A stretch of 64,000 nucleotides of DNA from Bufo bufo (Eukaryota; Chordata; Amphibia; Anura; Bufonidae), in the NCBI RefSeq assembly GCF_905171765.1, contig NC_053392.1, forward strand, positions 373,587,963 to 373,651,962. Reading direction: 5' to 3'. A program made the position numbers and the translations under genes. Shown here piece by piece: positions 22,361-34,189 of this stretch. Under the pieces are notes generated by a model. That model saw only the letters and a list, made by a program, of their open reading frames with translations, ran no database searches and was not told the origin of the DNA. Each line of letters opens with the position of its first letter. Within the stretch, counting starts at the first letter, position 1.

Positions 22361-25300
22361 ATTACAGGCAGAGGCAGGCCACCCCGCAGGGACCGTCGTA
22401 GTCGTGGTGCTGTGATTCCCTTTGGCCCTAGAATAATGCCCAGTGTTCAGAGGCCACGTACCCTGAACTCGAAAAGTTCTGAGGACATAGTTGACTGGCT
22501 AACACAGGACACCCAATCTTCTACAGCTTCCGCTCGGAACCTTGACGCACCATCCTCCTCCAGCTTAGCTTCGGGCACCTCTCAAGTTACCACTCGCCCG
22601 CCTGCCACCACCACCAACACTAGCTCAACAGCCGCTTCACTTGATCTGTCAGAGGAGTTATTTACACATCAGTTGGAAGAAATTAGTGATGCGCAACCAT
22701 TATTGCCAGAGGATGTAGATAACAGGGATATGTCTCAGTCAGGCAGCATTACACACATGGACGTACGATGTGATGATGATGATGTTGTACCCACTGCTAC
22801 TTCCTTTGCTGAGTTGTCAGATACAAGTGAAGCGGTTGATGATGACGATGTGTCCGTGGATGTCACGTGGGTGCCCGCTTGAAGAGAAGAAGAACAGGGG
22901 AAAAGTTCAGATGGGGAGACAGAGAGGAGGAGTAGACGAGTTGGAAGCAGGGGGAGGTCGTCGCAAGGAGCTAGTGGCACAGTCAGACAGCATGAATCGG
23001 CACCCGGGTCAGCCAGACAGCACGCCAATCAACGCATGCTGTTGCCACCACCAGAATGCCGTCATTGCAAAGCTCAGCAGTGTGGCATTTTTTTTGTGTG
23101 TCTGACACTGACAACAGCGATGCCATTTGCAACCTGTGCCAAAAGAAACTGAGTCGTGGGAAGTCCAACACCCACCTAGGTACAACTGCTTTGCGAAGGC
23201 ACATGATTGCACATCACAAACGCCTATGGGATCAACACATGAGTACAAGCAGCACACAAACTCAAAGCCGCCATTCTCCTCCTGGTCCAGCATCTTCAGC
23301 CACATCAACCACTGCTGTCCTCCTTGCCCCCTCTCAACCATCCGCCACTCCGTCTCTCGCCTTAGCGTAAGAAGCCAATGTCACAAAGTCACCCCCTTGC
23401 CCGGCGTCTGACAGCTGGCTTTTCTGAACTCTTAGCCCGCCAGCTTTTACCATACAAGCTGGTGGAGTCTGAGGCGTTCCAAAAATTTGTAGCTATTGGG
23501 ACACTGCAGTGGAAGGTACCCGACCGAATTTTTTTTGCATAAAAGGCAATCCCCAACCTGTACTCTATTGTGCAAAAGGAAGTAATAGCATGTCTGGCAC
23601 ACAGTGTTGGGGCAAGGGTCCATCTGACCACTGATACCTGGTCTGCAAAGGACGGTCAGGGCAGGTATATCACCTACACTGCGCATTGGGTAAACCTGCT
23701 GATGGCTGCCAAGCATGGAATGCGTGGCTCTGCAGAGGAGTTGGTGACACCGCCACGACTTGCAGGCAGGCCTGCTGCCACCTCCTCTACTCCTCCTCTT
23801 CCATAACCTCCTCGGCTGAGTCCTCTTCTGTTGCTGCGTCTTGCTCCACATTAACGGCACCCTCCCAGCTCCCCAGGGGCTATTCCACATCCCGGATACG
23901 GCAGTGTCACGCCGTCTTGGGGTTGACTTGCCTGAAAGCAGAGAGTCACACCGGACCAGCACTCCTGTCTGCCCTGAATGCACAGGTGGATCAGTGGCTG
24001 ACTCCGCACCAACTGGAGATCGGCAAAGTGGTATGTGACAACTGAAGCAATTTGTTGGCGGCATTGAATTTGGGCAAGTTGACACATGTGCCGTGCATGG
24101 CACATGTGTTGAATCTGATTGTACAACGCTTTGTGCATAAGTACCCAGGCTTACAGGATGTCCTCAAGCAGGCCAGGAAGGTGTGTGGTCATTTCAGGCG
24201 TTCCTACACGGCCATGGCGCACTTTTCAGATATCCAGCGGCGAAACAACATGCCAGTGAGGCGCTTGATTTGCGACAGCCCGACACATTGGAATTCAACA
24301 CTCCTAATGTTTGACCGCCTGCTCCAACAAGAAAAAGCCGTTAACGAGTATTTGTATGACCGGGGTGCTAGGACAGCCTCTGCGGAGCTGGGAATTTTTT
24401 TGCCACGTTACTGGACGCTCATGCGCAATGCCTGTAGGCGCAGGCGTCCTTTTGAGGAGGTGACAAAGCTAGTCAGTCGCACCGAAGGCACCATCAGCGA
24501 CATCATACCATTTGTTTTCTTACTGGAGCGTGCCCTGCGAGGAAGAGGAAGAGTTGTGGTCACCATCACCACCAGAAACAGCCTTATCAGCATCGCTTGC
24601 TGGACCTGCGGCAATGCTGGAAGAGGAGTCTGAGGAAGAGGAGTCAGAGGAGGAATGTGGCTTTGAGGAGGAGGAGGAAGACCAACCACAACAGGCATCC
24701 CAGGGTGCTCGTTGTCACCTATCTGGTACCCGTGGTGTTGTACGTGGCTGGGGGTAAGAACATACCTTCAGTGAGATCACTGAGGACGAGGAACGGGACA
24801 TGAGTAGCTCGGCATCCAACCTTGTGCAAATGGGGTCTTTCATGCTGTCGTGCCTGTTGAGGGGCCCTCATATAAAAAGGCTGAAGGAGAACGACCTATA
24901 CTGGGTGTCCACGCTACTAGACCCCGGTATAAGCAGAAAGTGCCTGAAATGTTACCGAATTACCGCAAGTCGGAAAGGATGCAGCAGTTCCAAAATAAAT
25001 TAAAAAGTATGCTTTACACAGCCTATAAGGGTGATGTCACAGCACAATGGGAATCTAACAGGGGAAGAGGTGAAATTAATCCTCCTCCTCCCACGACCAC
25101 GCCGGCAAGGACAGGACGCTTTACAGACGTGTTGTTGATGGAGGACATGCAGAGCTTTTTAAGTCCTACGCATCGCCACAGCCCTTCGGGGTCCACCCTC
25201 AGAGAACGACTCGACCGACAGGTAGCAGACTACCTCGCCTTAACTGCAGATATCTACACTCTGAGGAGCGATGAACCCCTGGACTACTGGGTGTGCAGGC

Positions 25301-25515
25301 TTGACCTGTGGCCTGAGCTATCCCAATTTGCGATAGAACTTCTGGCCTGCCCCGCTTCAAGTGTCCTGTCAGAAACGACCTTCAGTGCAGCAGGAGGTAT
25401 TGTCATTGAGAAGAGAAGTAGCCTAGATCAAAAAAGTCTAGATTACCTCACCTTCATTAAGATGAATGAGGGATGGATCCCGAAGGGACTGACAGTGGGC
25501 GATACATTCTACTAA
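22361..25515 (+). pseudogene. hAT2 transposase (decayed)
   Basis: Domains in order: a basic start (GRPPRRDRRSRG, 22373-22408); a Ser/Thr and acidic region to 22882 ending DVSVDVTWVPA; a BED zinc finger (CNLCQKKLSRG...HLGTTALRRHMIAHH, about 23128-23220); the first catalytic block VHLTTDTWSAKDGQGRYITY (about 23620); the second block VVCDN then LTHVPCMAHVLNLIVQ (24030-24130); an E/D-rich insertion (24610-24690); and the hAT C-terminal dimerisation region (CPASSVLSETTFSAAGGIVIEKRSSL, to 25515). At least five frame changes and several stops separate the parts. In hAT enzymes the D-D-E residues cut DNA at the terminal repeats in the nucleus. This copy cannot make an enzyme. Confidence 0.88.
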
Positions 25516-26164
25516 AAAAGGCCTGATGAGATGAGCTGCCTTGGGCTAAAAGTGGTCCACACGCTGCTGTATTTTATCTCTGAATGCCGCGTGACTTATC
25601 CGCCACCAACTAGGGTTCAAGCCGCAATGTTTTAGGGCACTTTCTGCCTTGGAAACAAACATCAATTTTTCTGGCCTCTGGTGCTGCACTGTGACTTCAA
25701 AAACCAAAAAAAAAAAGGCACATACATGTGTCAATTCCCCTTCGTGATCGTTTGCTTGTTGTGGTGAAGGGGCTTGCGTATCACAATGAAGCGACCACCT
25801 CTATGAGTGTGTTGGCAATGGCAATGTTGGCACACCCCAGATGATAAGGTCGTTGCTTCATTGTGAACAGACCAAAAGCGATCGGCTGGATAATTTTGCA
25901 TAGAAAAAACATAAATTTTCTTTGTGATCATCTAAGGTGATCATTAAAGCCTACTAGGCCAACAATGGGCCCACACTGCAGAATCATTGTTCTCTGGGTC
26001 ACTTAACTGTCACTGAACTACCTCAGCATGACCATAGGCTTTGAAAAACCCCCATCGCCTGCAATCTCCCAAACGTGCGCACTAGCACAGTCATAACTAC
26101 ACCAAGATTGACGCATAGAGGTATAAAATTTATGTCATGAGTGTGTCAACTATTGACAACTCTT
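25516..26164. other. hAT2 3' untranslated region
   Basis: Non-coding. It is collinear in reverse with 46300-47043 of hAT3, for example ACAATGGGCCCACACTGCAG, which shows it is part of the family's body rather than a later insertion. Confidence 0.75.
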
Positions 26165-26880
26165 TGCGGTTGTCTAAAATCTATTCCATACACGTCCCCT
26201 GATAGGGGATGTAACAGGGATTAAACTGATAGGAATAGTACTACTTAACACACCACTCCTATCTGGTGGCACATTAGATTGCACGCGCAGTGCCCCAAAT
26301 TTTAAGTAGGATGGACGACCAAGCATCTATTTCCATCTCCCGATTCCTAAAATCGATGCCATATACACGTCGCCTGATAGGGGACGTAACAGGGATTAAA
26401 CTGATAAAAATAGTACTACTTAACACACCACTCCTATCTGGTGGCACATTAGATTGCACGCGCAGTGCCCCAAATTTGAGGTAGGAGGACCGACCAAGCA
26501 TCTTTTTCCATCTCCCGGTTCCTAAAATCGATGCCATATACACGTCCCCTGATAGGGGACGTAACAGGGATTAATCTGATAAGAATAGTACTACTTAACA
26601 CACCACTCATATCTCGTGGCACATTAGATTGCATGCGCAGTGCCCCAAATTTGAAGTAGGAGGACTGACCAAGCATCTTTTTCCATCTCCCGGTTCCTAA
26701 AATCGATGCCATATACACGTCTCCTGATAGGGGACGTAACAGGGATTAAACTGATAGGAATAGTACTACTTAACACACCTTATAATTATTATAAAAATAA
26801 TAATAATAATACTAGTGGACGTAACAGGGATTGAACTGATAGGAATAGTACTACTTAACACACCTTATAATAACGCAGAG
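26165..26880. repeat. 175-bp tandem array in the hAT2 3' region
   Basis: Nearly four copies are marked by CACGTCCCCTGATAGGGGAC at about 26191, 26366, 26541 and 26716, an exact 175-bp spacing. Each unit contains AACTGATAGGAATAGTACTAC. The last copy is broken by a short (TAA/AATAAT) run. A single related unit is present in hAT3 (about 46090-46330). Confidence 0.93.
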
Positions 26881-26884
26881 AGAG

Positions 26885-27115
26885 GCAACGCAGAGAGAGG
26901 AGTCTGAAGAAGAGAAGTCAGAGGAGGGAGGTGGCTTTGAGGGGGTGGAAGATCAATCACAGCAGGTGTCCCAGGGGGCTTGTTGTCACCTTTCGGGGAC
27001 CCTTGGTGTTGTACGTGCCTTGGTGGAAGAGACCTTCAATGACATCAGTGAGGACAAGGAACGGGACATGGCTAGCTTGGTATCCATCCTTGTACAAATG
27101 GGGAGTTTGCGGTTG
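26885..27115 (+). repeat. Second copy of a transposase segment near the hAT2 right end
   Basis: This matches 24610-24850 of the same element: the GAGGAGTCTGA acidic repeat, GGTGGCTTTGAGG, CCCAGGG...TGTTGTCACCT and GACAAGGAACGGGACATG. It encodes the acidic insertion and the block after it, but stands alone downstream of the stop. hAT3 has the same piece at 45466-45885, so the duplication happened in a shared ancestor. Confidence 0.85.
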
Positions 27116-27536
27116 TGCAAATGGACTGTTTGCGGTTGTTTGCGGTGCGTTAAACGGGGAGTTTGGTCTGTCACTGTGAAGCAGGCGTAACCCTTACACT
27201 ACCTGATCGATACAACATCATACCTGATGTTTTAAAGCACGTTATTCCAAACAATTTAGGAATGTTAGGTGATTTATGCCCTTTATGGATTAAAACCAGA
27301 CTCTGCGTAATTTTCCATGGGAATTTTGCCATGGATCCCCCTCCGGCATGCCACAGTCCAGGTGTTAGTCCCCTTGAAACAACTTTTCCATCACTATTGT
27401 GGCCAGAAAGAGTCCCTGTGGGTTTTAAAATTCACCTGCCTATTGAAGTCTATGGCGGTTCGCCCGCTCGCGAACATTTGCGGAAATTCTCTTTCGCCGT
27501 TCGCAAACGGAAAATTTTATGTTCGCGACATCTATA

Positions 27537-29060
27537 CTGGAAGACCTCAATGTCTCCGGGGATAATTTTGGTACCGCGCAATACCAGGATCCAACCTTAT
27601 CCCGAGCCTGGGAAAATGTACTAATAGTAGATGGTGAACCACAACAACCAGGGACAGAGTCGGTGTTCCCCCGTTTTGTGGTTCATCAGGATATGTTGTA
27701 TCGGGTAAATCAGCTGCGAGGTGAATCCATTGAACAGTTGGTGGTGCTGCTCCAGGCTTATCGCAAACTCGTGTTAGAGTTAGCCCACCAGCATGTTCTC
27801 GGGGGTCATCTGGGAATGCAGAAAACACAGGACCGGATACTACAACTGTTTTACTGGCCCAGTGTGAGTAAAGAGGTGGACGAGTTCTGAAAGTCTTGCC
27901 TGACCTGCCAGGTAACTAGCCCCCAGCACCTTTATGGCAGTCCTTTGGAACCCCTCCCGATCATCGAGGTACCGCTTGAGCGAATCTCTATGGACCTGGT
28001 AGGTCCTGTGCTGAAGTCCGCTAGGGGACACCAACACATTTTGGTTGTCCTTGATTACGCTACTTGGTACCAGGAGGCAGTGCCACTGCGACATACATCA
28101 GCGAAACTTATAGCTAAAGAGCTAATGGAGATGTTCGCCCGAGTGGGGCTACCTAAAGAGGTCCTGACTGACCAGGGGACCTCTTTTATGTCCAAGGTCA
28201 TGAGGGAACTATGCAAGTTGCTGCGTATTAAACAGTTACGGACGTCCGTGTACCATCCACAAACGGACGGACTGGTTGAAAGGTTTAACAAAACTCTAAA
28301 AACTATGTTAAAAAGGGTGGTGACCAAAGATGGAAAGGATTGGGACCTTCTTCTGCCCTATCTTATATTCGCAGTGCGAGAGGTGCCCCAGGCCTCTACT
28401 GGGTTCTCACCCTTTGAATTGCTATATGGCAGACATCCTCGTGGCTTGTTGGACGTAGCCAAAGGGACGTGGGTACAACAACCCACTCCACATAAAAGCA
28501 TCCTTGAATATGTTGCCAAGATGCAACAGCGGATAGAGAGCGTTTTGCCTCTTGTCAGGGAACATATGGAGGCCGCTCAGCGAGCCCAGAGTCGGATCTA
28601 TAATCGGCAGGCTCGGGTCCGGAACTTTAACCCGGGTGATCAGGTTTTGGTTCTGGTGCCGACCGTGGACAGTAAGTTCCTAGCCAGGTGGCAGGGGCCC
28701 TACGAGGTACGTGAAAAAATTGGAGAGGTAAATTACAACGTAAACCTGCCGGGGAGGCGAAAGCCGGAGCAGGTCTACCATGTTAATTTACTAAAACCTT
28801 GGAAGGATAGGGAAACCTGTACGGAAGACAGCCCGCGGCCGGGCTTTCTTGGACAAGAGATTACGGCTCCTATGTCTGATGCAAGGGAAGCGGTTGCCAC
28901 AATAAAAATTGCTGACAGCCTCTCCTCTAAACAGGCACAGGAAACCAGGGTGTTCGTTAGTCAGAACACGGATGTGTTCTCAGATCTCCCTGGACGCACT
29001 TCTGTAATCCAACATGACATTGTCACTGAGCCTCAGGCAAAAATCTGGTTAAAGCCATAA
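27537..29060 (+). pseudogene. pol: Integrase of the Gmr1-like pol
   Basis: One reading frame runs from the hAT2 junction to 29060 with a single internal TGA at 27888-27890. An H2C2 zinc finger (HVLGGHLGMQKTQDRIL...CLTCQ) straddles that stop. The catalytic core follows: D in SMDLVGPV, D in VLTDQGTSFMSK, and E in VYHPQTDGLVERFNKTLK. The C-terminal GPY/F-like motif is ARWQGPYEV at about 28690. It would insert the cDNA into chromosomes. The position before reverse transcriptase is the diagnostic feature of Gmr1-like elements; ordinary Ty3/gypsy has integrase last. The frame ends with TAA at 29058-29060 at the entry to RT. Confidence 0.92.
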
Positions 29061-30340
29061 CAAGTACCCGAGGCTCGGCAAAAAGCAATCTCGGAGGAAA
29101 TGCAGCTCATGTTGCGGCTGGACGTCATTGAGGAGTCTAAAAGTGAGTGGGCCAGTTCTATAGTCTTAATTCCCAAGCCAGACGGGACGTTTACGATTTT
29201 GTAACGATTTTTGGAAATTAGACGAAATATCAAAGTTCAATGCATATCCAATGCCTCGGGTAGATGAGCTAATTGAGAAATTAGGCCAAGCCAGGTATTT
29301 TTCTGTTTTGGACCTCATCAAAGGGTATTGGAAGGTACCCTTGACGGAGGCTGCCAAAGAGAAAACTGCCTTCATTACACCATAGGGACTGTACCAGTAT
29401 AAAGTGTTACCCTTTGGCCTGCATGGCGCCCCCGCCACTTTCCAACATCTAATGGATATCGTACTTCATCTACATCGGTGGTACACCTCTGCTTATCTGG
29501 ACGATATGATCATTCACAGTACCGACTGGGAAAGTCACCTGCCCAAAGTAAATGGCCATAGTGGACTCCCTTCGAAAGGCGGGACTAACAGCTAACCCAA
29601 AGAAATGTGCAATAGGGTTAGAGGAGACTAAATACCTTGGGTATGTGATTGAGCGCGGGGTCATTAAACCCCAAGTAAGCAAAATAGAGGCGATACTGAA
29701 TTGGCCCTGACCTGCCACCTCTAGACAAGTAAAGTCGTTCCTGGGAATGGTGGCCTATTCCATGAGCTTTGTCCCCCATTTTGCCACTTTAGCGGCTCCG
29801 TTGACAGAGCTTTTAAAGGGACGGAAGTCCGTGATAGTGCGCTGGAATGACCAGGCTGAAGAGGCTTTCTGCACTTTAAAGTCGGCCCTGTGTGGGTCCC
29901 TGGTTTTGGTGACGCCCGACTTCAAGAGGGAATTTGTGGTACAGACTGATGCCTCCGAAGTAGGCCTCGGTGCGGTACTGTCTCAGGAAGTCAACAGGGA
30001 GGAGCATCCCTTTGTCTTCCTCAGCCGTAAGCTCACTCCAGCGGAGACCCGGTACTGTATAGTGGAGAGAGAGTGCCTAGCCATCAAGTGGGCACTCGAG
30101 TCTCTCCGCTTTTATCTGTTGGGAAGGAAGTTCTGTCTGGTGACCCATCACTCCGCTCTCAAGTGGATGAGCCAGGCAAAAGAGAGGAATGCTGGGGTCA
30201 CCAGGTGGTTATTGTCTTTACAAAACTTTAAGTTCACAGTAGAACACAGGGCAGGCCGGTTACAGGGAAACGCGGATGCCCTGTCCCGAGTACACTGTCT
30301 GGCGTGTGTTCACCCCCTCAGGGTTGAGCAAAGGGGGGAG
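29061..30340 (+). pseudogene. pol: Reverse transcriptase and RNase H of the Gmr1-like pol
   Basis: RT text starts QVPEARQKAISEEM right after the stop at 29058 and continues in changing frames: PKPDGTF (29175), PFGLHGAPATFQHLMD (29410) and the catalytic AYLDDMIIHS (29492). A TGA at 29708-29710 falls before the connection region. RNase H is one clean 222-codon frame (29747-30415) with VVQTDASEVGLGAVLS, RECLAIKWALESLRFYL and NADALSR. RT copies the RNA into DNA and RNase H removes the RNA strand. RT is broken by frame changes and stops; RNase H looks intact. Confidence 0.9.
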
Positions 30341-30343
30341 GTA
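30328..30343 (+). promoter_or_regulatory. Polypurine tract
   Basis: GCAAAGGGGGGAGGTA lies immediately upstream of the 3' LTR start TGTAG. Position and composition are those of the plus-strand primer of LTR retroelements. Confidence 0.8.
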
Positions 30344-30894
30344 TGTAGTAAGATCCAGGGGTCCGTCATTGACGGAAGGTACGTGTCACCGAGGTTCCTG
30401 GCCTCTGTGAGATAAGAACCGGTAATTTTGTGTGTCAGCAGCAGCTAGTGCTCGCTGACACTGTTTTACTTAGTGTGGCTGTAAAGCCAATCCGGGCCGG
30501 TTCTTATTGGGAGCAGCCAAAGAGCAGGGTAGGTGGCTGTTCCCCACGTCCAGGCCAGGTTTTGGGCTGGGGTTTAAAAGCCAGGTGATAGTGGGGCTGG
30601 GAGCTGAGGAGTTCTGCCATACTGCAAGGCTGAGAGCTGCATGAGAGCTGCCAGCAGGAAGCCAGGCGGTCTAAAGAATGCTGTGGACTGCCAGGTGACG
30701 TGTTTTTGAGTTCTGTGAACTTTTGCTGTGTGAATTAACATAAGGATTCCTTCGGTGTGAATTAACACCAGGGCCCTGCCAAGTATTGTGTTACTTTTCT
30801 GCCTTTTTGTGTGAATAAACACTGACTTTTGCTTTTCAACCGTGGTTTTGCCTCTGTATTGCGTCCGCTTACCCTGCCTACCAGAGCAAATCCC

Positions 30895-30898
<4 letters not shown>
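30344..30898 (+). repeat. 3' LTR of Gmr1-like retrotransposon
   Basis: It starts TGTAGTAAGATCCAGGGG and ends CCCTACT against the AT run. It pairs with the 5' LTR at 15416-16002; a segment corresponding to about 15650-15690 is missing here. The region AATAAACACTGAC is the likely polyadenylation zone. Confidence 0.92.

Positions 30899-30929
<31 letters not shown>
30899..30929. repeat. (TA)n microsatellite
   Basis: The TA run joins the 3' LTR of the Gmr1-like element to Tc1 copy 1 and served as target for both. Its remainder is at 32487-32497. Confidence 0.95.
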
Positions 30930-30932
<3 letters not shown>

Positions 30933-32486
30933 TCGTGGCCAAAAGTTTTGAGAATGACACAAATATTAGTTTTCACAAAGTTTGCTGCTAAACTGCTTTT
31001 AGATCTTTGTTTCAGTTGTTTCTGTGATGTAGTGAAATATAATTACACACACTTTATACGTTTCAAAGGCTTTTATCGACAATTACATGACATTTATGCA
31101 AAGAGTCAGTATTTGCAGTGTTGGCCCTTCTTTTTCAGGACCTCTGCAATTCGACTGGGCATGCTCTCAATCAACTTCTGGGCCAATTCCTTATTGATAG
31201 CAACCAATTTTTTCATATTTCACTTCTTGGAGTTTGTCAGAATTAGTGGGTTTTTGTTTGTCCACCCGCCTCTTGAGGATTGACCACAAGTTCTCAATGG
31301 GATTAAGATCTGCAGAGTTTCCAGGCCATGGACCCAAAATGTCAGCATTCTGGTCCCCGAGCCACTTAGTTATCACTTTTGCCTTATGGCACGGTGCTCC
31401 ATCGTGCTGGAAAATGCATTGTTCTTCACCAAACTGTTGTTGGATTGTTGGAAGAAGTTGCTGTTGGAGGGTGTTTTGGTACCATTCTTTATTCATAGCT
31501 GTGTTTTGGGGCAAAATTGTGAGTGAGCCCACTCCCTTGGATGAGAAGCAACCCCACACATGAATGGTCTCAGGATGCTTTACTGTTGGCATGACACAGG
31601 ACTGATGGTAGTGCTCACCTTTTCTTCTCCGGACAAGCCTTTTTCCAGATGCCCCAAACAATCGGAAAGAGGCTTCATCGGAGAATATGACTTTGCCCCA
31701 GTCCTCAGCAGTCCATCACCATACTTTCTGCAGAAGATCAATCTGTCCCTGATGTTTTTTTGGAGAGAAGTGGCTTCTTTGCTGCCCTTCTTGACACCAG
31801 GCCATCTTCCAAAAGTCTTCGCCTCACTGTGCGTGCAGATGCGCTCACACCTGCCTGCTGCCATTCCTGAGCAAGCTCTGCACTGGTGGCACTCCGATCC
31901 CGCAGCTGAATCCTCTTTAGGAGACGATCCTGGCGCTTGCTGGACTTTCTTGGACGCACTGAAGCCTTCTTAACAAGAATTGAACCTCTTTCCTTGAAGT
32001 TCTTGATGATCCTATAAATTGTTGATTGAGGTGCAATCTTAGTAGCCACAATATCCTTGCCTGTGAAGCCATTTTTATGCAACGCAATGATGGCTGCACG
32101 CGTTTCTTTGCAGGTCACCATGGTTAACAATGGAAGAACAATGATTTCAAGCATCACCCTCCTTTTAACATGTCAAGTCTGCCATTTTAACCCAATCAGC
32201 CTGACATAATGATCTCCAGTTTTGTGCTCGTCAACATTCTCACCTGAGTTAACAAGACGATTACTAAAAATGATCTCAGCAGGTCGTTTAATGACAGCAA
32301 TGAAATGCAGTGGAAAGGTTTTTTGGGGATTAAGTAAATTTTCATGGCAAAGAAGGACTATGCAATTCATCTGAGCACTCTTCATAACATTCTGGAGTAT
32401 ATGCAAATTGCTATTATAAAAACTTAAGCAGCAACTTTTCCAATTTCCAATATTTTTGTCATTCTCAAAACTTTTGGCCACGACTG
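30930..32486 (-). mobile_element. Tc1/mariner element, copy 1
   Basis: Terminal repeats CAGTCGTGGCCAAAAGTTTT (30930) and its reverse complement ending at 32486 are exact over about 30 bases, with TA on each side (30928-30929 and 32487-32488). Length is 1,557 bp, normal for Tc1. The transposase runs on the minus strand. Confidence 0.95.
31191..32157 (-). pseudogene. Tc1 transposase (frameshifted), copy 1
   Basis: The N-terminal 139 codons (32157-31738) hold the paired-type helix-turn-helix DNA-binding domain (IIALHKNGFTGKDIVATKI...STIYRIIKNF) and the second HTH (SASARTVRRRLLEDGL). After a frame change in 31740-31700, the catalytic part follows: first D in IFSDEASF just upstream of 31661, second D in FQHDGAPCHKAK, and E in NPIENLWSILKRRVD. 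The last part diverges after SDKLQ and ends early, so the C-terminus is altered. The transposase would bind the terminal repeats and cut at TA. Confidence 0.9.
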
Positions 32487-32499
32487 TATATATATATAA

Positions 32500-33296
32500 T
32501 CAGTCTGAAACTGTTAGTACCATACTGAAAACAACTGTTAGAGATGAGGCTGCGAGACACCGCTGTTCTCCTGTACTTACTCAGTGGGCTGGGCCTTCTT
32601 CCCGCTATCTTCTTCCAGGTGGCCCTGCTTGCCGGTAACTGCCCTCCTCCAATGACCATTTGCTGCCTGACCTGTGGCTGCCTCTCACTCATATTGATCC
32701 TAAGCTGTCTGCCCTGACCTCTGACTTGTACCATCAACATGGCCGTGTATAGCCATTATCTCTGACTGAAACACAAGCCGTGTCTGATTATATTAAAGAA
32801 AACCTGAAATGGAGCTTTATTCAGAAGTCTTCTTTACGGGCAGGTACTCTCTTCAACCAGATGATCGGTGGATGACCTGAGAATAGGTCATCAATAAAAA
32901 TAACTTGGGCAACATATTTAAGTAACCTCTACCTCTAATTCCAGAACTCTTTGTTCAAAAATACTTTTATACTTTTCCTGCGTTATATTATCTGAGCATT
33001 GCATTGAGATGGATCCTGAGAAGTTGTTGTTGTGCTGGACTGACCTTGCCCTATTGGTCTGCACGCTATCCAACAATTCCTGGGCTTCACAAATTACTAT
33101 CAGAAATTCATTTATCACTTCTTCACGCTGATCTGTCCTTACACAGAAGGGGGTTAATGCCAAGATGTGTTCTCCTGAGGCGAATCTGTTTTCCAGTATC
33201 TCAAACAAGCCTCCTCAGCATCAATCCTTCATTGTCTGGACATGTCACAGCAGTTCTTTCTAAAGGTGGACGCATCCTCCATGGAAGCTGTAGCTA
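32500..33296 (+). pseudogene. pol: 5' part of an old Ty3/gypsy element (gypsy-C)
   Basis: 32520-32650 resembles the start of the 3' LTR at 40309 (shared CTGTACTTAC, CAGTGGG/CAGCGGA, TGGNCCTNCTTCCC), so it may be the 5' LTR remnant. RT text follows from about 32760 (LTETQAVSDYIKENLKWSF), with a large deletion to the region just after the RT core at 32935. Then come frame-broken pieces of the connection domain (EMDPEKL, FLGFTNYYQKFI) and the start of RNase H up to the DIRS junction at 33297. Many stops make it the oldest layer of this region. Confidence 0.75.
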
Positions 33297-33298
33297 TT

Positions 33299-33465
33299 CC
33301 CTTTCGTCCTAACCAGCAGCACAAGTGGGGGGTATTCGCCCCTGTGAAGCTGGTCAGGACAGGCGGAATTTTTGCTGAATAAAATTCTGCATCTCTAGTA
33401 ATTAATTAATTAATTAACTCCCCCCTCCTTATATAGGCCGCCCTCACACAGGGCTAGTTGCTTTT
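33299..33465 (+). repeat. DIRS left inverted terminal repeat
   Basis: It is matched in reverse by 38599-38766, including GGGGTATTCGCCCC, four to five copies of TTAA, CCTCCTTATATAGGCCGCC and GTGTGAGGGC. The only clear differences are at the outer 20 bases and one A in the inner A run. The TATATA motif lies within each repeat. Confidence 0.93.
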
Positions 33466-34046
33466 ATTTTGTCCTGTGTGTTGGTCTGACAGGCTCGACT
33501 CTATTCAGAGTCTCTCCCTCAGTAGTTGGGGGGAAAAACTTGCTGAAGTTCTGCTTTTATTTTGTCTTAATGTTACAATTTTCTTTTACAGGGTCCCCTG
33601 CCTGGCTGGGAGCGTAAGTATGGAGACGGTCTGGCTGCAGGTAGCCGGTAAGTTCTGACAGGGTGTACTCAGTAAGCGGAGCTGTGAGCTCCCTCCCCCC
33701 TGTCTCCTCTCCGCTCCGCTCCTGCGCTCCCCTCCTACCTCCTCTGTAATCTGCGGCCGGCCCAGAGATCGTTTTCTCAGCTCCGGTGTATCGGACGCGA
33801 GACCGGAAGTGCGTCATTGTCACTTCCGGTCCGGAAAAAAAAAAAAAAAGGACGCCGCCGCGATAAAAATTTAGCGCGAATTAGCGCAAATTAGCTGATG
33901 TGCTTGTGGAGGAGGGGGGGAGGAGCGAATTCGATTAACTTGCTAATAAAACTTCGTTTTTTATAAATGGGTCCCTCAGTGGGGAGCCTGGAGATTTTTG
34001 GGGGAGGAGCTGTTACTCCTCCTCCCCTTGGCCCTCCCCTTCCTGC

Positions 34047-34080
34047 TATATAAGGCCAGGCTGCTGGCAGGGTCAGTGTT
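34047..34080 (+). promoter_or_regulatory. DIRS internal TATA promoter
   Basis: TATATAAG at 34047-34054 is followed 20 bases later by GGTCAGTGTT, an initiator-like site at about 34073-34078. It is 110 bases upstream of the gag ATG at 34190. A second TATATA lies in the left inverted repeat, so the true start could be there. Confidence 0.5.
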
Positions 34081-34189
34081 GCACTCAGTTCCTGTGCAGC
34101 TGATCTTGACTTTTGCTGACCCAGTGCTAAGGCTGTGAGAGTACCTACTCTGATCAGAAGGTTCTAGGTTGTTCAGAATTCTTAAAGTC

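Larger units (their letters stand above)
17510..27536 (+). mobile_element. hAT2: 10-kb hAT element inserted in the Gmr1-like pol
   Basis: The left end AAGAGATGTCCCGAATAG at 17510 and right end TTCGCGACATCTATA at 27536 are inverted. The 8-bp target copies CTGGCAGA (17502-17509) and CTGGAAGA (27537-27544) differ by one base. The same end occurs as TAGAGATGTCGAGAAC at 45114 in hAT3. From left to right: a terminal region; a 130-bp array; an 1170-bp higher-order repeat; more 130-bp copies; a decayed transposase (22361-25515); a 3' region with a 175-bp array; a second copy of part of the transposase (26885-27115); the right end. Its removal rejoins the two halves of pol. Confidence 0.9.

Noticed and set aside
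23447..24103. 218-codon minus-strand frame opposite the hAT2 transposase
   Set aside because: Antisense to recognisable transposase text and without domain similarity that I can see.
27163..27624. 153-codon frame across the hAT2 right end
   Set aside because: It reads through the terminal region of hAT2 into the gypsy-like pol in the wrong phase; chance frame.
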